A DNA stretch of 64,000 bases from an uncultured Bacteroidota bacterium (GTDB lineage: Bacteria > Bacteroidota > Bacteroidia > Bacteroidales > P3): NCBI GenBank assembly GCA_900545215.1, contig UQXW01000002.1:62001-126000 (forward strand), in the 5' to 3' direction. The translations under genes and the position numbers were made by a program. Below are positions 53,313-62,096 of this stretch, in pieces (within the stretch, counting starts at the first letter, position 1; every line of letters starts with the position of its first letter). The notes below the pieces were generated by a model. It saw nothing but the letters and a program-made list of their open reading frames with translations, made no database searches and had not been told where the DNA came from.

Positions 53313-54311
53313 ATGGAGAAAATTCTACTCATACAAACAGCCTCCATCGGGGACGTTATACTGCTTACTTCACTGATGGAGAAACTGCATGACAAGTTTC
53401 CGAATGCGGCAATCGACCTTGTGGTGAAATCACCCAACGAACAACTCTTCGCCAATCACCCCTACGTACGGGATATATGGGTTTGGAACAAGAAGAACGG
53501 CAAATACCGCAATCTGTTTCAAATCATCTGCGGCATAAGGGAGCAGCATTATGATGTCGTTCTCTGCGTTCAGCGTTTCTTCTCGGCAGGACTGATGTGC
53601 GTTCTCTCGGGTGCGAAACACAGGATAGGTTTCGACAAAAACCCTCTTTCCTTTCTCTTCACCGAAGCCAAGCCGCACAGAATCGAGAAAGGCGTTCATG
53701 AAATCGACCGCAACATTTCGTTGCTCTCCGGTATATGGTGCGAACGCGCCCCCAAGCCACGCCTCTACCCTTCGGCGAAGGACTTCGGGAAAACGGCACA
53801 TCTCCGCATGCAGGCAAAGGAGTATTACACCCTTTCGCCCTGTTCACTTTGGGAAACCAAGACGATGAGCAAGGAAAAGTGGGTCGAACTGCTTTCCTTC
53901 ATGGCAAAGCACAAGGCGGAAGCCAAGGTGTTCCTGCTCGGCAGCAGGGAGAATGCGACGCAATGCGGAGACATCATACGCCTTAGCGGAAACAAGAATG
54001 CGGAAAGCCTTTGCGGAGAATTGTCCCTCTTGGAGAGTGCGGCACTCATGCAGGGAGCGAAGATGAACTTCGTTTGCGACTCAGCACCTCTGCACCTCTG
54101 CTCGGCAGTCGATGCACCCGTGACGGCGGTGTTCTGTTCCACCACTCCGGATTTCGGTTTCGGTCCTTTGAGCAGCGACAGCCTTGTCATCGAAGCCGAA
54201 CCACGTCCCGCCTGCAAGCCCTGCGGACTGCACGGAGCGAAGAAATGCAAAACCGGAACTTTCGCCTGCTGCACCGGCATAAACATGCAACAACTCTTCG
54301 ACAGAGTATAA
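53313..54311 (+). CDS. Glycosyltransferase family 9 (heptosyltransferase-like)
   Basis: 332 residues. N-terminal ILLIQTASIGDVILLTSLMEKLHDKFPNAAIDLVVK is the ADP-heptose:LPS heptosyltransferase start; the C-terminal half has LFLLGSRENA, LCGELSLLESAALMQGAKMNFVCDSAPLHLCSAVDAPVTAVF (acceptor/donor region with conserved D-S-x-P-x-H) and CKPCGLHGAKKCKTG. Adds sugars to the LPS core. No other LPS genes adjacent. Confidence 0.92.
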   Translation: MEKILLIQTASIGDVILLTSLMEKLHDKFPNAAIDLVVKSPNEQLFANHPYVRDIWVWNKKNGKYRNLFQIICGIREQHYDVVLCVQRFFSAGLMCVLSGAKHRIGFDKNPLSFLFTEAKPHRIEKGVHEIDRNISLLSGIWCERAPKPRLYPSAKDFGKTAHLRMQAKEYYTLSPCSLWETKTMSKEKWVELLSFMAKHKAEAKVFLLGSRENATQCGDIIRLSGNKNAESLCGELSLLESAALMQGAKMNFVCDSAPLHLCSAVDAPVTAVFCSTTPDFGFGPLSSDSLVIEAEPRPACKPCGLHGAKKCKTGTFACCTGINMQQLFDRV

Positions 54312-54376
54312 ACCGAAGAAACAGTCGCACGCCATGCGACAAACCCTCATGCAGCGTTGCAGAAATGTATCGACTT

Positions 54377-55714
54377 CTATCCGAACAAGGAGGACAAAGC
54401 GTACAATGGTATAATATCCGCTCTTTCCAACTTTCCGAAGTTTTCAAGCGATGTTCTGATACCATAATCAAGCCCCTTCTCCTCCATGAAACGGTACATG
54501 CTTTTCATGGAACCAGATGTACCGGCCTTGACTTCCAAAGGCACCACTTTCGTATCCTTCACTATGACATAATCCACCTCTGCTTGCGAACCGCGAGACA
54601 AATTCTGCCAATAGTAAAGGTCATGCCTTTGAGTGGGAGAGCTGTATTTCAAAAGTTCCAAGCCTGCCACCATTTCCGTCACATGCCCCTTGTTCACCAA
54701 ATCGGAAGCAGTGCCGACAAGAAGCAACTTCGACAATTCGGATTGCTCGCCCGTATCCTCCAATCCCAACAATCGCAATAACAAACCGCTGTCCAAGAAA
54801 AGATACTTCACGAACTTATCATTCGTCTCCGCACCGAGTGGCAAACCATTCGCCGCAGTATGAATGACAGCCTTTATCAAACCCGCATCTTTCAACAAAT
54901 CCAACGCTTTCTTCACCTTCTCGCTGCGATAATTCCCCTGCACGTTACTGTAAACGAACTTACCTCCCACCTGAGAAGCCACACTGCGAAGTACATGACG
55001 CAGCAAGACAGGTTCCACTCTTGCCTCATACTTCGAGAAATCGTCCTCATAAGAAGACATTATATCGTCCTGCACCTGCCGGCACTTCAAATAATCACCC
55101 GTTTCCGCCCATCTGCTCACCGCCTCCGGCATTCCGCCAACCATAAGATAATTACGGAAACTCTCCACAAGCTTTCCATGCAATGCCTCAAACACCGGAC
55201 TGTCCGGAGAAGCCTTTCGTTTTTCCTCCAACCACGCTTTCCTGCCGGTCGCTTCAAGAAACTCATCGAAAGACATGGGATACATAAACAGCGAACGCAC
55301 TCTTCCCACACCGAAAGAACTCATCTTCTTCAACGCAAATTCAAGCAAAGAACCTGCCGCAGCCACATGCAGCTCCCTGTAATCCTCATAAAAAAACCAA
55401 AGACTGTGCAAAGCCTCCGGACAGGCCTGAATTTCATCAAAGAAAAGCAAGGTCTCGCCCGCAATGACCGGCACACCGTAAAAAGCCGAAAGACGCAAAG
55501 CAATATCCTGCGGCTTCAAATTACCGGAGAACACGGAAACCACGTCCCTGTCCCTTTCGAAATTCACCTCCAAAAAATACTTGAACTCCTTGCCCAAATG
55601 GCGAATGGCAGAAGACTTTCCGACCTGCCTCGCCCCGCGAAGCAAAAGAGGCTTATGGCTCTTATCGTCCTTCCACTGCCGCAAATACCCGTCTATATCC
55701 CTCGAATAATACAT
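54377..55714 (-). CDS. DUF4143-type P-loop ATPase
   Basis: 445 residues from ATG 55714 (MYYSRDIDGYLRQWKDD), supported by the promoter at 55744-55751; the open frame reaches 55858 through tandem repeats. N-terminal AAA domain: LLLRGARQVGKSSAIRHLG (Walker A), LLFFDEIQACPEALHSLWFFYE (Walker B), YPMSFDEFLEA; C-terminal DUF4143 nuclease-like domain with LELLKYSSPTQRHDLYYWQNLSRGSQAEVDYVIVKDTKVVPLEVKAGTSG (D-Y-V and E-V-K as in PD-(D/E)XK). Widespread, multicopy, mobile-like gene of unknown role. Next to a decayed T9SS gene. Confidence 0.9.
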   Translation of the reverse strand: MYYSRDIDGYLRQWKDDKSHKPLLLRGARQVGKSSAIRHLGKEFKYFLEVNFERDRDVVSVFSGNLKPQDIALRLSAFYGVPVIAGETLLFFDEIQACPEALHSLWFFYEDYRELHVAAAGSLLEFALKKMSSFGVGRVRSLFMYPMSFDEFLEATGRKAWLEEKRKASPDSPVFEALHGKLVESFRNYLMVGGMPEAVSRWAETGDYLKCRQVQDDIMSSYEDDFSKYEARVEPVLLRHVLRSVASQVGGKFVYSNVQGNYRSEKVKKALDLLKDAGLIKAVIHTAANGLPLGAETNDKFVKYLFLDSGLLLRLLGLEDTGEQSELSKLLLVGTASDLVNKGHVTEMVAGLELLKYSSPTQRHDLYYWQNLSRGSQAEVDYVIVKDTKVVPLEVKAGTSGSMKSMYRFMEEKGLDYGIRTSLENFGKLERADIIPLYALSSLFG

Positions 55715-55743
55715 AACCACCCGATTAACACCCTTTTTGCCCG

Positions 55744-55751
55744 CAAAGATA
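55744..55751 (-). promoter_or_regulatory. Promoter of the DUF4143 ATPase (TATCTTTG)
   Basis: Minus-strand TAnnTTTG, 29 bp before the ATG and directly downstream (in transcription sense) of the 33-bp tandem repeats. Confidence 0.65.
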
Positions 55752-55755
55752 CACC

Positions 55756-55850
55756 TTTTCCGTGAAAAGTCAGACATCGAAACGGGCATTTTTCGTAAAA
55801 AGTCAGGGATAGAAACGGCTGTTTTTCGTGAAAAGTCAGAGATGGAAGGC
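55756..55850. repeat. 33-bp tandem repeat, about three units
   Basis: Units begin at 55756, 55789 and 55822 with TTTTTCGTGAAAAGTCAG-like sequence, then a variable half (ACATCGAAACGG, GGATAGAAACGG, AGATGGAAGG). The period is divisible by three, so it stays open in both directions (FREKSDIETGI... and DFSRKTAVSIP...), but no start evidence supports coding. Confidence 0.88.
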
Positions 55851-56465
55851 TTTTTCAAGCCGACGGAACGAGCTTTCGGAGCGACCGAACGGCACTTATT
55901 ATGTGCAGATGCGGCGATGGCGGGTTACGACATCTTCGATGCGAACAAGCTGTTCGGCAACGGCACCGTGGCAGAGCCTTACCTTGTGTGCAACGGCGTG
56001 AACCTCTGCAAGGAGGAGGTGAACGAGGCTTCATACGCTGCGACGATGAATATACGTTCCTCGGAGGCGAGAAGTGTGGAGATTGCAGCGGACAATGTGC
56101 CGGAGGGTTATTCGCTCGTGTTAAAGGACGGGGAGACGGAAACGCCGATGAACCAAGGCGACATCTATACGACGAACATTGCAAGCGGCGAGAATGCGGA
56201 GCGTTTCAAGCTCTTGATTAACAAAAACAATGTATCGCTCGACGAGATTGCCGCAACGGAGAAGCCGAAAGTATCGAGCATCAACCGCAACATCATCATA
56301 GAGGGCGGCGAGATGGTTCGCACTGAGGTGTTCAACACCTTGGGTCAAAAGATGTACGAGACGACAAAGAGAAACTTCACATTGAATGATTTGGAGGCAG
56401 GTGCATACGTTCTCAGGGTGCAAAGCACAAGCGGCATGCAGTCCTCTAAGATTGTGATACGATAG
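55851..56465 (+). pseudogene. 3' remnant of a T9SS-secreted protein gene
   Basis: About 200 codons in frame to the stop at 56465. The sequence is the C-terminal part of a large Bacteroidota secreted protein: MAGYDIFDANKLFGNGTVAEPYLVCNG, MNIRSSEARSVEIAADNVPEGYSLVLKD, GENAERFKLLINKN, then a T9SS tail (VRTEVFNTLGQKMYETT... GAYVLRVQSTSG... KIVIR). No signal peptide, and the N-terminal body is missing: upstream are the 33-bp repeats and the ATPase gene. The open frame does run back through the repeats to 55737, but that cannot encode an exported protein. Probably truncated when the ATPase cassette arrived. Confidence 0.75.
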
Positions 56466-56495
56466 CACATCGGTTGCAAACGCATCACTTCTCAA

Positions 56496-56537
56496 ACGAA
56501 GCGTCCGGGCGGATTGAAGTTCGGACGCTTCGTTTTT
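56496..56537 (+). terminator. Terminator after the T9SS remnant
   Basis: ACGAAGCGTCCG with CGGACGCTTCGT (12-bp perfect stem) and TTTTTT; kept from the original gene. Confidence 0.88.
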
Positions 56538-56654
56538 TACAATGTTCGGATTGTGTCGTGATTTACGATGCTCTCTCGAATGCGGGGAATTTTATGCCGA
56601 GGGGAATGCAACTTTTTGCCGACTTTGCCGTTAGAGATTAAAATCGCATATTAT

Positions 56655-59600
56655 ATGGAGAACATAAACGAAAGGCTGGGAGTTATTCCTCAGGATAAAT
56701 TGGTTCAAAACAAGGAGTATATCCACCAGTACATCGGTCTGCGGCTTGCTGCGTTGGGTGTGGAGATGAGTACGGAGGGCATGACGATGGAGCAACGCAA
56801 CTTCATGAAGTGTTTGAAGGGCTTGTTGTCCAACTACAAGGAGAGGGAGATGCTTTACAGCAATCACCTCTGCCCTGCCGACGCAAGAATACAGAACTTT
56901 TTCGACAGTTACTTCGCTTCCGTGAAGGGTGTGGAGGACATCAAAATCCCTTTGAGGACGTTCACGCTGGATTCGTACGGCATAGCGAGGGAGTTGTCGC
57001 TGCCGAAGGGCAAGGAGGAGTATGTGTCGGAGTACGTGAGGTCTTACAGGGTGAAGCAGGGCGTGCTGCACAACCCGAAGAACGACCGCAGGACGACGAA
57101 GGGTGTGTTTCATATTGCGGAGGGTGGTCTGCCTATTCCGGACGATAAGAAAGCGGTGCCGTTGGCTGTGGCGAAGTATATCTTCCACAGGGCGTTCGCC
57201 GAGACGGGAGACATCTTGGAGGTTCCTTTCTCGTCGCAATTCGAGAAGGGTATCCGTTTGTTCGTTTCCTTGCTGTTGAAGCCTGTGATTTGTCCAAAGG
57301 TGGAGGGCATAACGGAGGAGAAGAACATGGAGATAAGGTTCTTCGTGCCGGGTTCGTTGGTGTGCAACCTCGACTTCGTGGAGAGTATCTTCGGAAACGG
57401 GGGCAGTCCTTACCATATAAGCAACGATTCGGCTTTGGATGTGGAGCATTGGACGGGTCATACGGGCTGTATCATTCTTGCACCGCAGTTGACGAAGCTG
57501 ACGAAGAAGGAATGCGGTTTGCCGAACATAGCCGATGCCACGGAGAGACAGAAGAGGGACGGCATGTGCTGGGAGAAGGAAGATGAGTTGTACAACGACG
57601 GTCAGTCGTTCAAACTTTGCATAAGAACGCAGGACGGTATCATAGCAACCGTGATTGCGGATAATTATTTCGGCTACTCCAAGAAGGAGGTGAAGACGAT
57701 GATGAGCTACTCGGCAAACATGTACGGTTCTGCCGAGGAGGAGCATGCAGGAGGTGCTTTGGTATTCCCGGGATACAATCAGGGGGATACTTACTTCGCC
57801 AATCCGTTGAAGGTGAAGAATACGTTTGCGGAGGTGAAGAAGAACTGCGGAGCGTTCATCGACTTCAAGGAAGAGGGCTACGGAGTGGACAAGAACTTCC
57901 CTCATGTGTATTATTTGCCGGAGAACACGGCGTTCAACGTGCCTACGCAGGAGATTAAATGGAAGAATGCAACGGGTGAGCATGAATTGAAGTTGTTGCC
58001 GAACAAGATTTACATTCTTCCGAACGGAAGCAAGTTCAGAATGGAGGCTTATTCGGGGGCTTTGAATTATCGTTTGGTGGAGATTGTGGGCGACGGTTTG
58101 TTCTGCCACAAGCCTTGCACGGTGAGCGGCGGAGGAAAGAGCGAGATTTCCAAGTCGATTGCCGATGCCATCTTCGGAGGTCCTTTCTTCGTGAGGGATT
58201 TCGAGAAGGATTTCGCAAGGGTCGAGGAAATAATAAACCATGACTACTCCAAGAGGTACAAATCCTTGGAAGAGCCTATCCCTTACAGCAGGGGCTTTTT
58301 GAATTCGAGGCGTTCGATGGGTTCGGTCATCAAGTTGCTGACCCCTTGCGAGGAATACACGGACGAGTACAACGAGTGGTTGATGAGTTTGCCGCAATAC
58401 GTGAAAGGTATCGCTTTCATCGTTAAACGTTTCTACAAGGAGGAATGGGGCAACGAGTGGAAGAAGCACTTCGGTGTGGATATTCTCAACGGTATTCCGG
58501 GAAACGAGTTGAAGTTCGGGGACAAGAAGATTTTCGCCCGCTATTTGAGGGTGGGTTTTGCGGAGGACGGAACGTGGAGAACGTTCAAGTTGCGTCAGGA
58601 CTTCGTGCATTCGGACAAGGTTCAGATGGAGGACGACATCACGGCTTCGACCGTGGTCTCCACTTCGCTGTTGAGCAACCTCGGAAAGGCTGCCGACAGG
58701 AAGAGCGTGAAGTTGGTGGAGAACTGCGAGTACAGATTTTTCCAGCGTCCGGACGATGCCATCATCAGAGGTTACGATAAGAAGGCGGAGGCTGACCTTG
58801 CCACGCCGAACACCTTCATCTCCAACTTCGAGCCTTTGACTGCCGATGATGCGGAAGAGATGATGGAAGACGTGATAAACTTCGACAGGTTTACAAAGCC
58901 TATGAAGGATTTGATAAGGGAGGAAGCCGAGAAGAGGGACAGCAAGTATTTCGTTTCCTCTGCCAATCCGAGGTTGGTGAACGGCAAACCGTCCAAGAAT
59001 GTTCGTTACCTTCAAACGCGTAACGACCTTATCAAACCGGAGGAGAAGTACATTGCGGAGGTTGGAATAAGGCTTGCAAGGAAATTGAAGCCGAACGACC
59101 CTCTTTACATACCGGTCAATTCGGTGCTTCCGGGCAGAAGAAACAACAGAAAGGAAGAGGGAATACGTCCGTTGGCGGTTTACAACCCTATCCACTATCA
59201 GGAATTGCCGGAATTGTTCATGGATTTCATCTGTTCGCTTACCGGCAAGAGTCCTTCGACTACTGGTGCCGGCTCGGAGGGTGCTTTGACCAAGGGACCG
59301 TTCAATGCTCTTTGCTCGGTAACGGATTTGAACAATGCTTTGGTGTCGTTCATTCTCACGGGTTACGACGGCTTCACCACGCCTGCGGGATACATAGGAA
59401 GCAAATACAGGATAGACCATGATTTGAGCCTGTTGATACCGGAGTTGTGGGCAAGGCTCACACCGGAGGAAAGATCGCCGAAGTTCATGATTGCAAACGG
59501 ATACTTGGAAAAGATTGAGGACTTCTCCTACGAGGGTCAGACGGTGAGAGCTTCCATCCTCGGATACAGGATAACGAGCAAGTTCGTCATCAATTTCTTC

Positions 59601-60110
59601 GGAAGAGTGTTCGAGAACCCTAATGTGGTGTTCACCGACGAGATGTTGAAACCGGAGTTGCAGAGCATGGACGAGTATGTCGATGGTGTGAACAACATTG
59701 TCGAAAATCAGAAGAGGGTAGCTCAAATGTACTTCAACGACGGAAGCGTGGAGGCTGCGATAGAACCGTTGAAGGCTTTGCTGTATATAATGGTCAAGGG
59801 AGAGTACAAGGGTATGACTTTGTTGTCCGAGCAGTTCCGCAACATGTTCACAAGAGAGAGCGTGATGAACAGCGATTGGTATCAGGAGAGATTGAGGAAC
59901 AAGCACGTGAACGACATAGCCTTGTGGCAGAGACACCAGAAGTACTTGATAGAGTTCTTGAAAAAGGGAGAAAACCTTACGGAGGAAAAGCAGGAGGAGA
60001 TAAAGCAGAAATTGCAGATCGTATCGGACAAATTGTCCTACGTCAAGAGTCAGGAGTATTACGATATGCTTGTCGGCTCGATAGGTAAGGATAATTTGTT
60101 CAGAGGTTGA
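56655..60110 (+). CDS. Probable PPi-type phosphoenolpyruvate carboxykinase
   Basis: 1,151 residues from ATG 56655 (MENINERLGVIPQDKLVQN), cytosolic, no signal or membrane segment. I recognise the pattern of the large PPi-dependent PEPCK family known from Entamoeba and Propionibacterium (about 1,100-1,150 residues): RRTTKGVFHIAEGGLPIPDDKKAVP, SNDSALDVEHWTGHTGCIILAPQL, a P-loop-like CTVSGGGKSEISKSIADAIFGGPFF (about 488-512), and GKSPSTTGAGSEGALTKGPFNAL. The reaction would be oxaloacetate plus PPi to or from PEP, CO2 and phosphate. The assignment is from memory of the family; the alternative is a conserved hypothetical. Monocistronic. Confidence 0.65.
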   Translation: MENINERLGVIPQDKLVQNKEYIHQYIGLRLAALGVEMSTEGMTMEQRNFMKCLKGLLSNYKEREMLYSNHLCPADARIQNFFDSYFASVKGVEDIKIPLRTFTLDSYGIARELSLPKGKEEYVSEYVRSYRVKQGVLHNPKNDRRTTKGVFHIAEGGLPIPDDKKAVPLAVAKYIFHRAFAETGDILEVPFSSQFEKGIRLFVSLLLKPVICPKVEGITEEKNMEIRFFVPGSLVCNLDFVESIFGNGGSPYHISNDSALDVEHWTGHTGCIILAPQLTKLTKKECGLPNIADATERQKRDGMCWEKEDELYNDGQSFKLCIRTQDGIIATVIADNYFGYSKKEVKTMMSYSANMYGSAEEEHAGGALVFPGYNQGDTYFANPLKVKNTFAEVKKNCGAFIDFKEEGYGVDKNFPHVYYLPENTAFNVPTQEIKWKNATGEHELKLLPNKIYILPNGSKFRMEAYSGALNYRLVEIVGDGLFCHKPCTVSGGGKSEISKSIADAIFGGPFFVRDFEKDFARVEEIINHDYSKRYKSLEEPIPYSRGFLNSRRSMGSVIKLLTPCEEYTDEYNEWLMSLPQYVKGIAFIVKRFYKEEWGNEWKKHFGVDILNGIPGNELKFGDKKIFARYLRVGFAEDGTWRTFKLRQDFVHSDKVQMEDDITASTVVSTSLLSNLGKAADRKSVKLVENCEYRFFQRPDDAIIRGYDKKAEADLATPNTFISNFEPLTADDAEEMMEDVINFDRFTKPMKDLIREEAEKRDSKYFVSSANPRLVNGKPSKNVRYLQTRNDLIKPEEKYIAEVGIRLARKLKPNDPLYIPVNSVLPGRRNNRKEEGIRPLAVYNPIHYQELPELFMDFICSLTGKSPSTTGAGSEGALTKGPFNALCSVTDLNNALVSFILTGYDGFTTPAGYIGSKYRIDHDLSLLIPELWARLTPEERSPKFMIANGYLEKIEDFSYEGQTVRASILGYRITSKFVINFFGRVFENPNVVFTDEMLKPELQSMDEYVDGVNNIVENQKRVAQMYFNDGSVEAAIEPLKALLYIMVKGEYKGMTLLSEQFRNMFTRESVMNSDWYQERLRNKHVNDIALWQRHQKYLIEFLKKGENLTEEKQEEIKQKLQIVSDKLSYVKSQEYYDMLVGSIGKDNLFRG

Positions 60111-60355
60111 TACCATTATTTTCTTTTTAGTTTGGGGAGAACAGGCGGCATTGCTGCCTTTCTCCTTTCTTTTGCGAAATCGCATTCTTGTTTTCGAGAG
60201 AAGAAGTTTGCCGACGAGGAGGCAGGAATGTGTATCCGATTGCTTCCGGACAGCGGTTCGGGAAGAGGAATCGGCGAAGCGGGCTTTCATTCGGAAGCAT
60301 GTAACTTTTTCATTGCGGCAGACGTATGAGTATTGAATAAAAGAGAAATCACGAT

Positions 60356-61411
60356 ATGAAACTTTCACAGTTTAAGTACACTTTACCGACGGAGCTTATT
60401 GCCCAACACCCTTCCAAACAAAGGGACGAATCCAAGTTGTTGGTCGTTCACAGGGATACGGGTGAGTTCGAAGACAGGATTTTCAAAGATGTGTTGGATT
60501 ACTTCGATGAGGGCGATTTGTTCGTCTTCAATGACACGAAAGTGTTTCCCGCACGTTTATACGGAACCAAGGAGAAGACCAATGCAAAGATTGAGGTCTT
60601 CCTGTTGAGAGAGATTAACGAGAACACCCGTCTTTGGGATATTCTGGTCGATCCGGCAAGAAAGATACGTATAGGCAACAAATTGTACTTCGGAGAGAAC
60701 GATGAGTTGGTGGCAGAGGTAATCGACAACACCACTTCGAGAGGAAGAACACTCAGGTTTCTGTTCGACGGAACGAATGAGGAGTTTCATGCCATCTTGA
60801 AGAAATTGGGACACACTCCCCTACCCGACAGCTTGTTGCGTATGCGTGATTTATCTCCGGAGGACGATTACAGGTATCAGACAATCTACGCAAAGCATGA
60901 GGGAGCCGTGGTTGCCCCTACGGCAGGTTTCCATTTTTCAAGAGAGGTCATAAAGAAGATGGAAATAAAGGGCGTGGAGTCGGCTTACATCACCCTTCAC
61001 AGCGGATTGGGCAACTTCAGCCAGATAGAAGTCGAGGATTTGACAAAGCATAAGATGGCTTCCGAGCAGATGATTATCACGGAAGAAAACGCCGAACTTA
61101 TAAACAAAGCCAAGGCGGAGGGCAGAAAAGTCTGCACCGTGGGAACGACTTCCATGAAAGCGGTCGAATCCGCCGCCATAATCTCGCACAAAGTGAAGGT
61201 TTACGACGGTTGGACGAACAAGTTCATCTTCCCGCCATACGACTTCGCAATAGCGGATGCAATGATTACCAACTTCCATGCACCATTGTCCTCCATGCTC
61301 ATGATGGCTGCCGCATTCGGTGGTTACGAGCTTACGATGAAGGCATACAAATATGCGATAGAGAAGAAATACAAGTTCCTGACTTACGGTGATGCAATGC
61401 TCATCATATAA
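60356..61411 (+). CDS. queA: tRNA preQ1(34) S-adenosylmethionine ribosyltransferase-isomerase
   Basis: 351 residues. Transfers and isomerises ribose from SAM to preQ1 in tRNA, making epoxyqueuosine. Family marks: FKYTLPTELIAQHPSKQRDESKLLVVHR, FNDTKVFPARLYG, VVAPTAGFHFS, ITLHSGLGNFSQIEVEDLTKHKM and VCTVGTTSMKAVESAA. It overlaps ispD by 20 bp. The 245 bp before it hold no recognisable gene or promoter. Confidence 0.97.
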   Translation: MKLSQFKYTLPTELIAQHPSKQRDESKLLVVHRDTGEFEDRIFKDVLDYFDEGDLFVFNDTKVFPARLYGTKEKTNAKIEVFLLREINENTRLWDILVDPARKIRIGNKLYFGENDELVAEVIDNTTSRGRTLRFLFDGTNEEFHAILKKLGHTPLPDSLLRMRDLSPEDDYRYQTIYAKHEGAVVAPTAGFHFSREVIKKMEIKGVESAYITLHSGLGNFSQIEVEDLTKHKMASEQMIITEENAELINKAKAEGRKVCTVGTTSMKAVESAAIISHKVKVYDGWTNKFIFPPYDFAIADAMITNFHAPLSSMLMMAAAFGGYELTMKAYKYAIEKKYKFLTYGDAMLII

Positions 61412-62096
61412 GAAGTACGTCATAATCGTTGCAGGCGGCAGCGGCAGAAGAATGCACGCCGCCAAGGAGAAGCAGTTCCTCCCTTTGGGAAACAGCGTAG
61501 TGCTTTTGGAAACCTTGAAAGCCGTTCACGAGGCAGTACCCGAAGCGAGTTTGATTGTGGTTCTCCCCGAGGGACGGTTCGACTTGTGGAGGTCGTTGTG
61601 CAGGGAGTACTCCTGCGACATAGAACACGAATTGGTCAAGGGCGGCAGCGAGAGGTTTTTCTCCGTCAGGGAAGCGGTGAACGCAATCGAAGAAAGAAAA
61701 GACGGAAACGCCCTTGTGGCAATTCATGACGGCGTTCGACCGTTCGTCGATAAAGAGATATTCGACCGTTGTTTCGAGGCGGCTGTGGCAAGCGGTGCTG
61801 CGGTAACGTGCATAGACTGCACGGACTCGGTCAGATACGAAAACAAACCTTTGGAGCGTGCGAAAGTGAAACTCGTTCAAACGCCTCAATGCTTCGATGC
61901 GGCTCTTTTGAAGAAAGCATACAGCCAAGCATACAACCCCAAGTTCACGGACGATGCTTCGTTGGTGGAGAACATGGGCGTGAGCGTGAGTTTGTGCGAA
62001 GGGAAACGGGAGAACATAAAGTTGACCACCCCTCTCGATTTCATGATAGCGAAATGTTTGAAAGATGAAAGAAGAAATAGCGGAATTGTTCCGTAA
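61392..62096 (+). CDS. ispD: 2-C-methyl-D-erythritol 4-phosphate cytidylyltransferase
   Basis: 234 residues from ATG 61392 (a GTG one codon earlier is also possible). CTP-dependent step of the non-mevalonate isoprenoid pathway. YVIIVAGGSGRRMHAAKEKQFLPLGNSVVLLETL (nucleotide loop with Arg and Lys), VKGGSERFFSVREAVNAI, VAIHDGVRPFVDKE, KVKLVQTPQCFDAALLKKAY, FTDDASLVENMG. It is enclosed by overlaps with queA and the kinase fusion. Confidence 0.95.
   Translation: MQCSSYKKYVIIVAGGSGRRMHAAKEKQFLPLGNSVVLLETLKAVHEAVPEASLIVVLPEGRFDLWRSLCREYSCDIEHELVKGGSERFFSVREAVNAIEERKDGNALVAIHDGVRPFVDKEIFDRCFEAAVASGAAVTCIDCTDSVRYENKPLERAKVKLVQTPQCFDAALLKKAYSQAYNPKFTDDASLVENMGVSVSLCEGKRENIKLTTPLDFMIAKCLKDERRNSGIVP

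Noticed and set aside
55756..55850. CRISPR array
   Set aside because: Units are tandem without spacers, only three, and no cas gene is present.
55715..55858. N-terminal extension of the DUF4143 ATPase through the 33-bp repeats
   Set aside because: The TATCTTTG promoter at 55744-55751 falls within it and MYYSRDIDGYL at 55714 is the usual family start.
60111..60355. Small open frames before queA
   Set aside because: Low-quality sequence with no start signal or conservation pattern; no promoter or hairpin was found either.
56631..60368. A 1,245-codon open frame on the minus strand opposite the putative PPi-PEPCK gene
   Set aside because: It has no family resemblance and mirrors codon bias of the plus-strand gene, whose protein has clear motifs and normal length. 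Such antisense openness also occurs opposite the surface protein (6072-7250).
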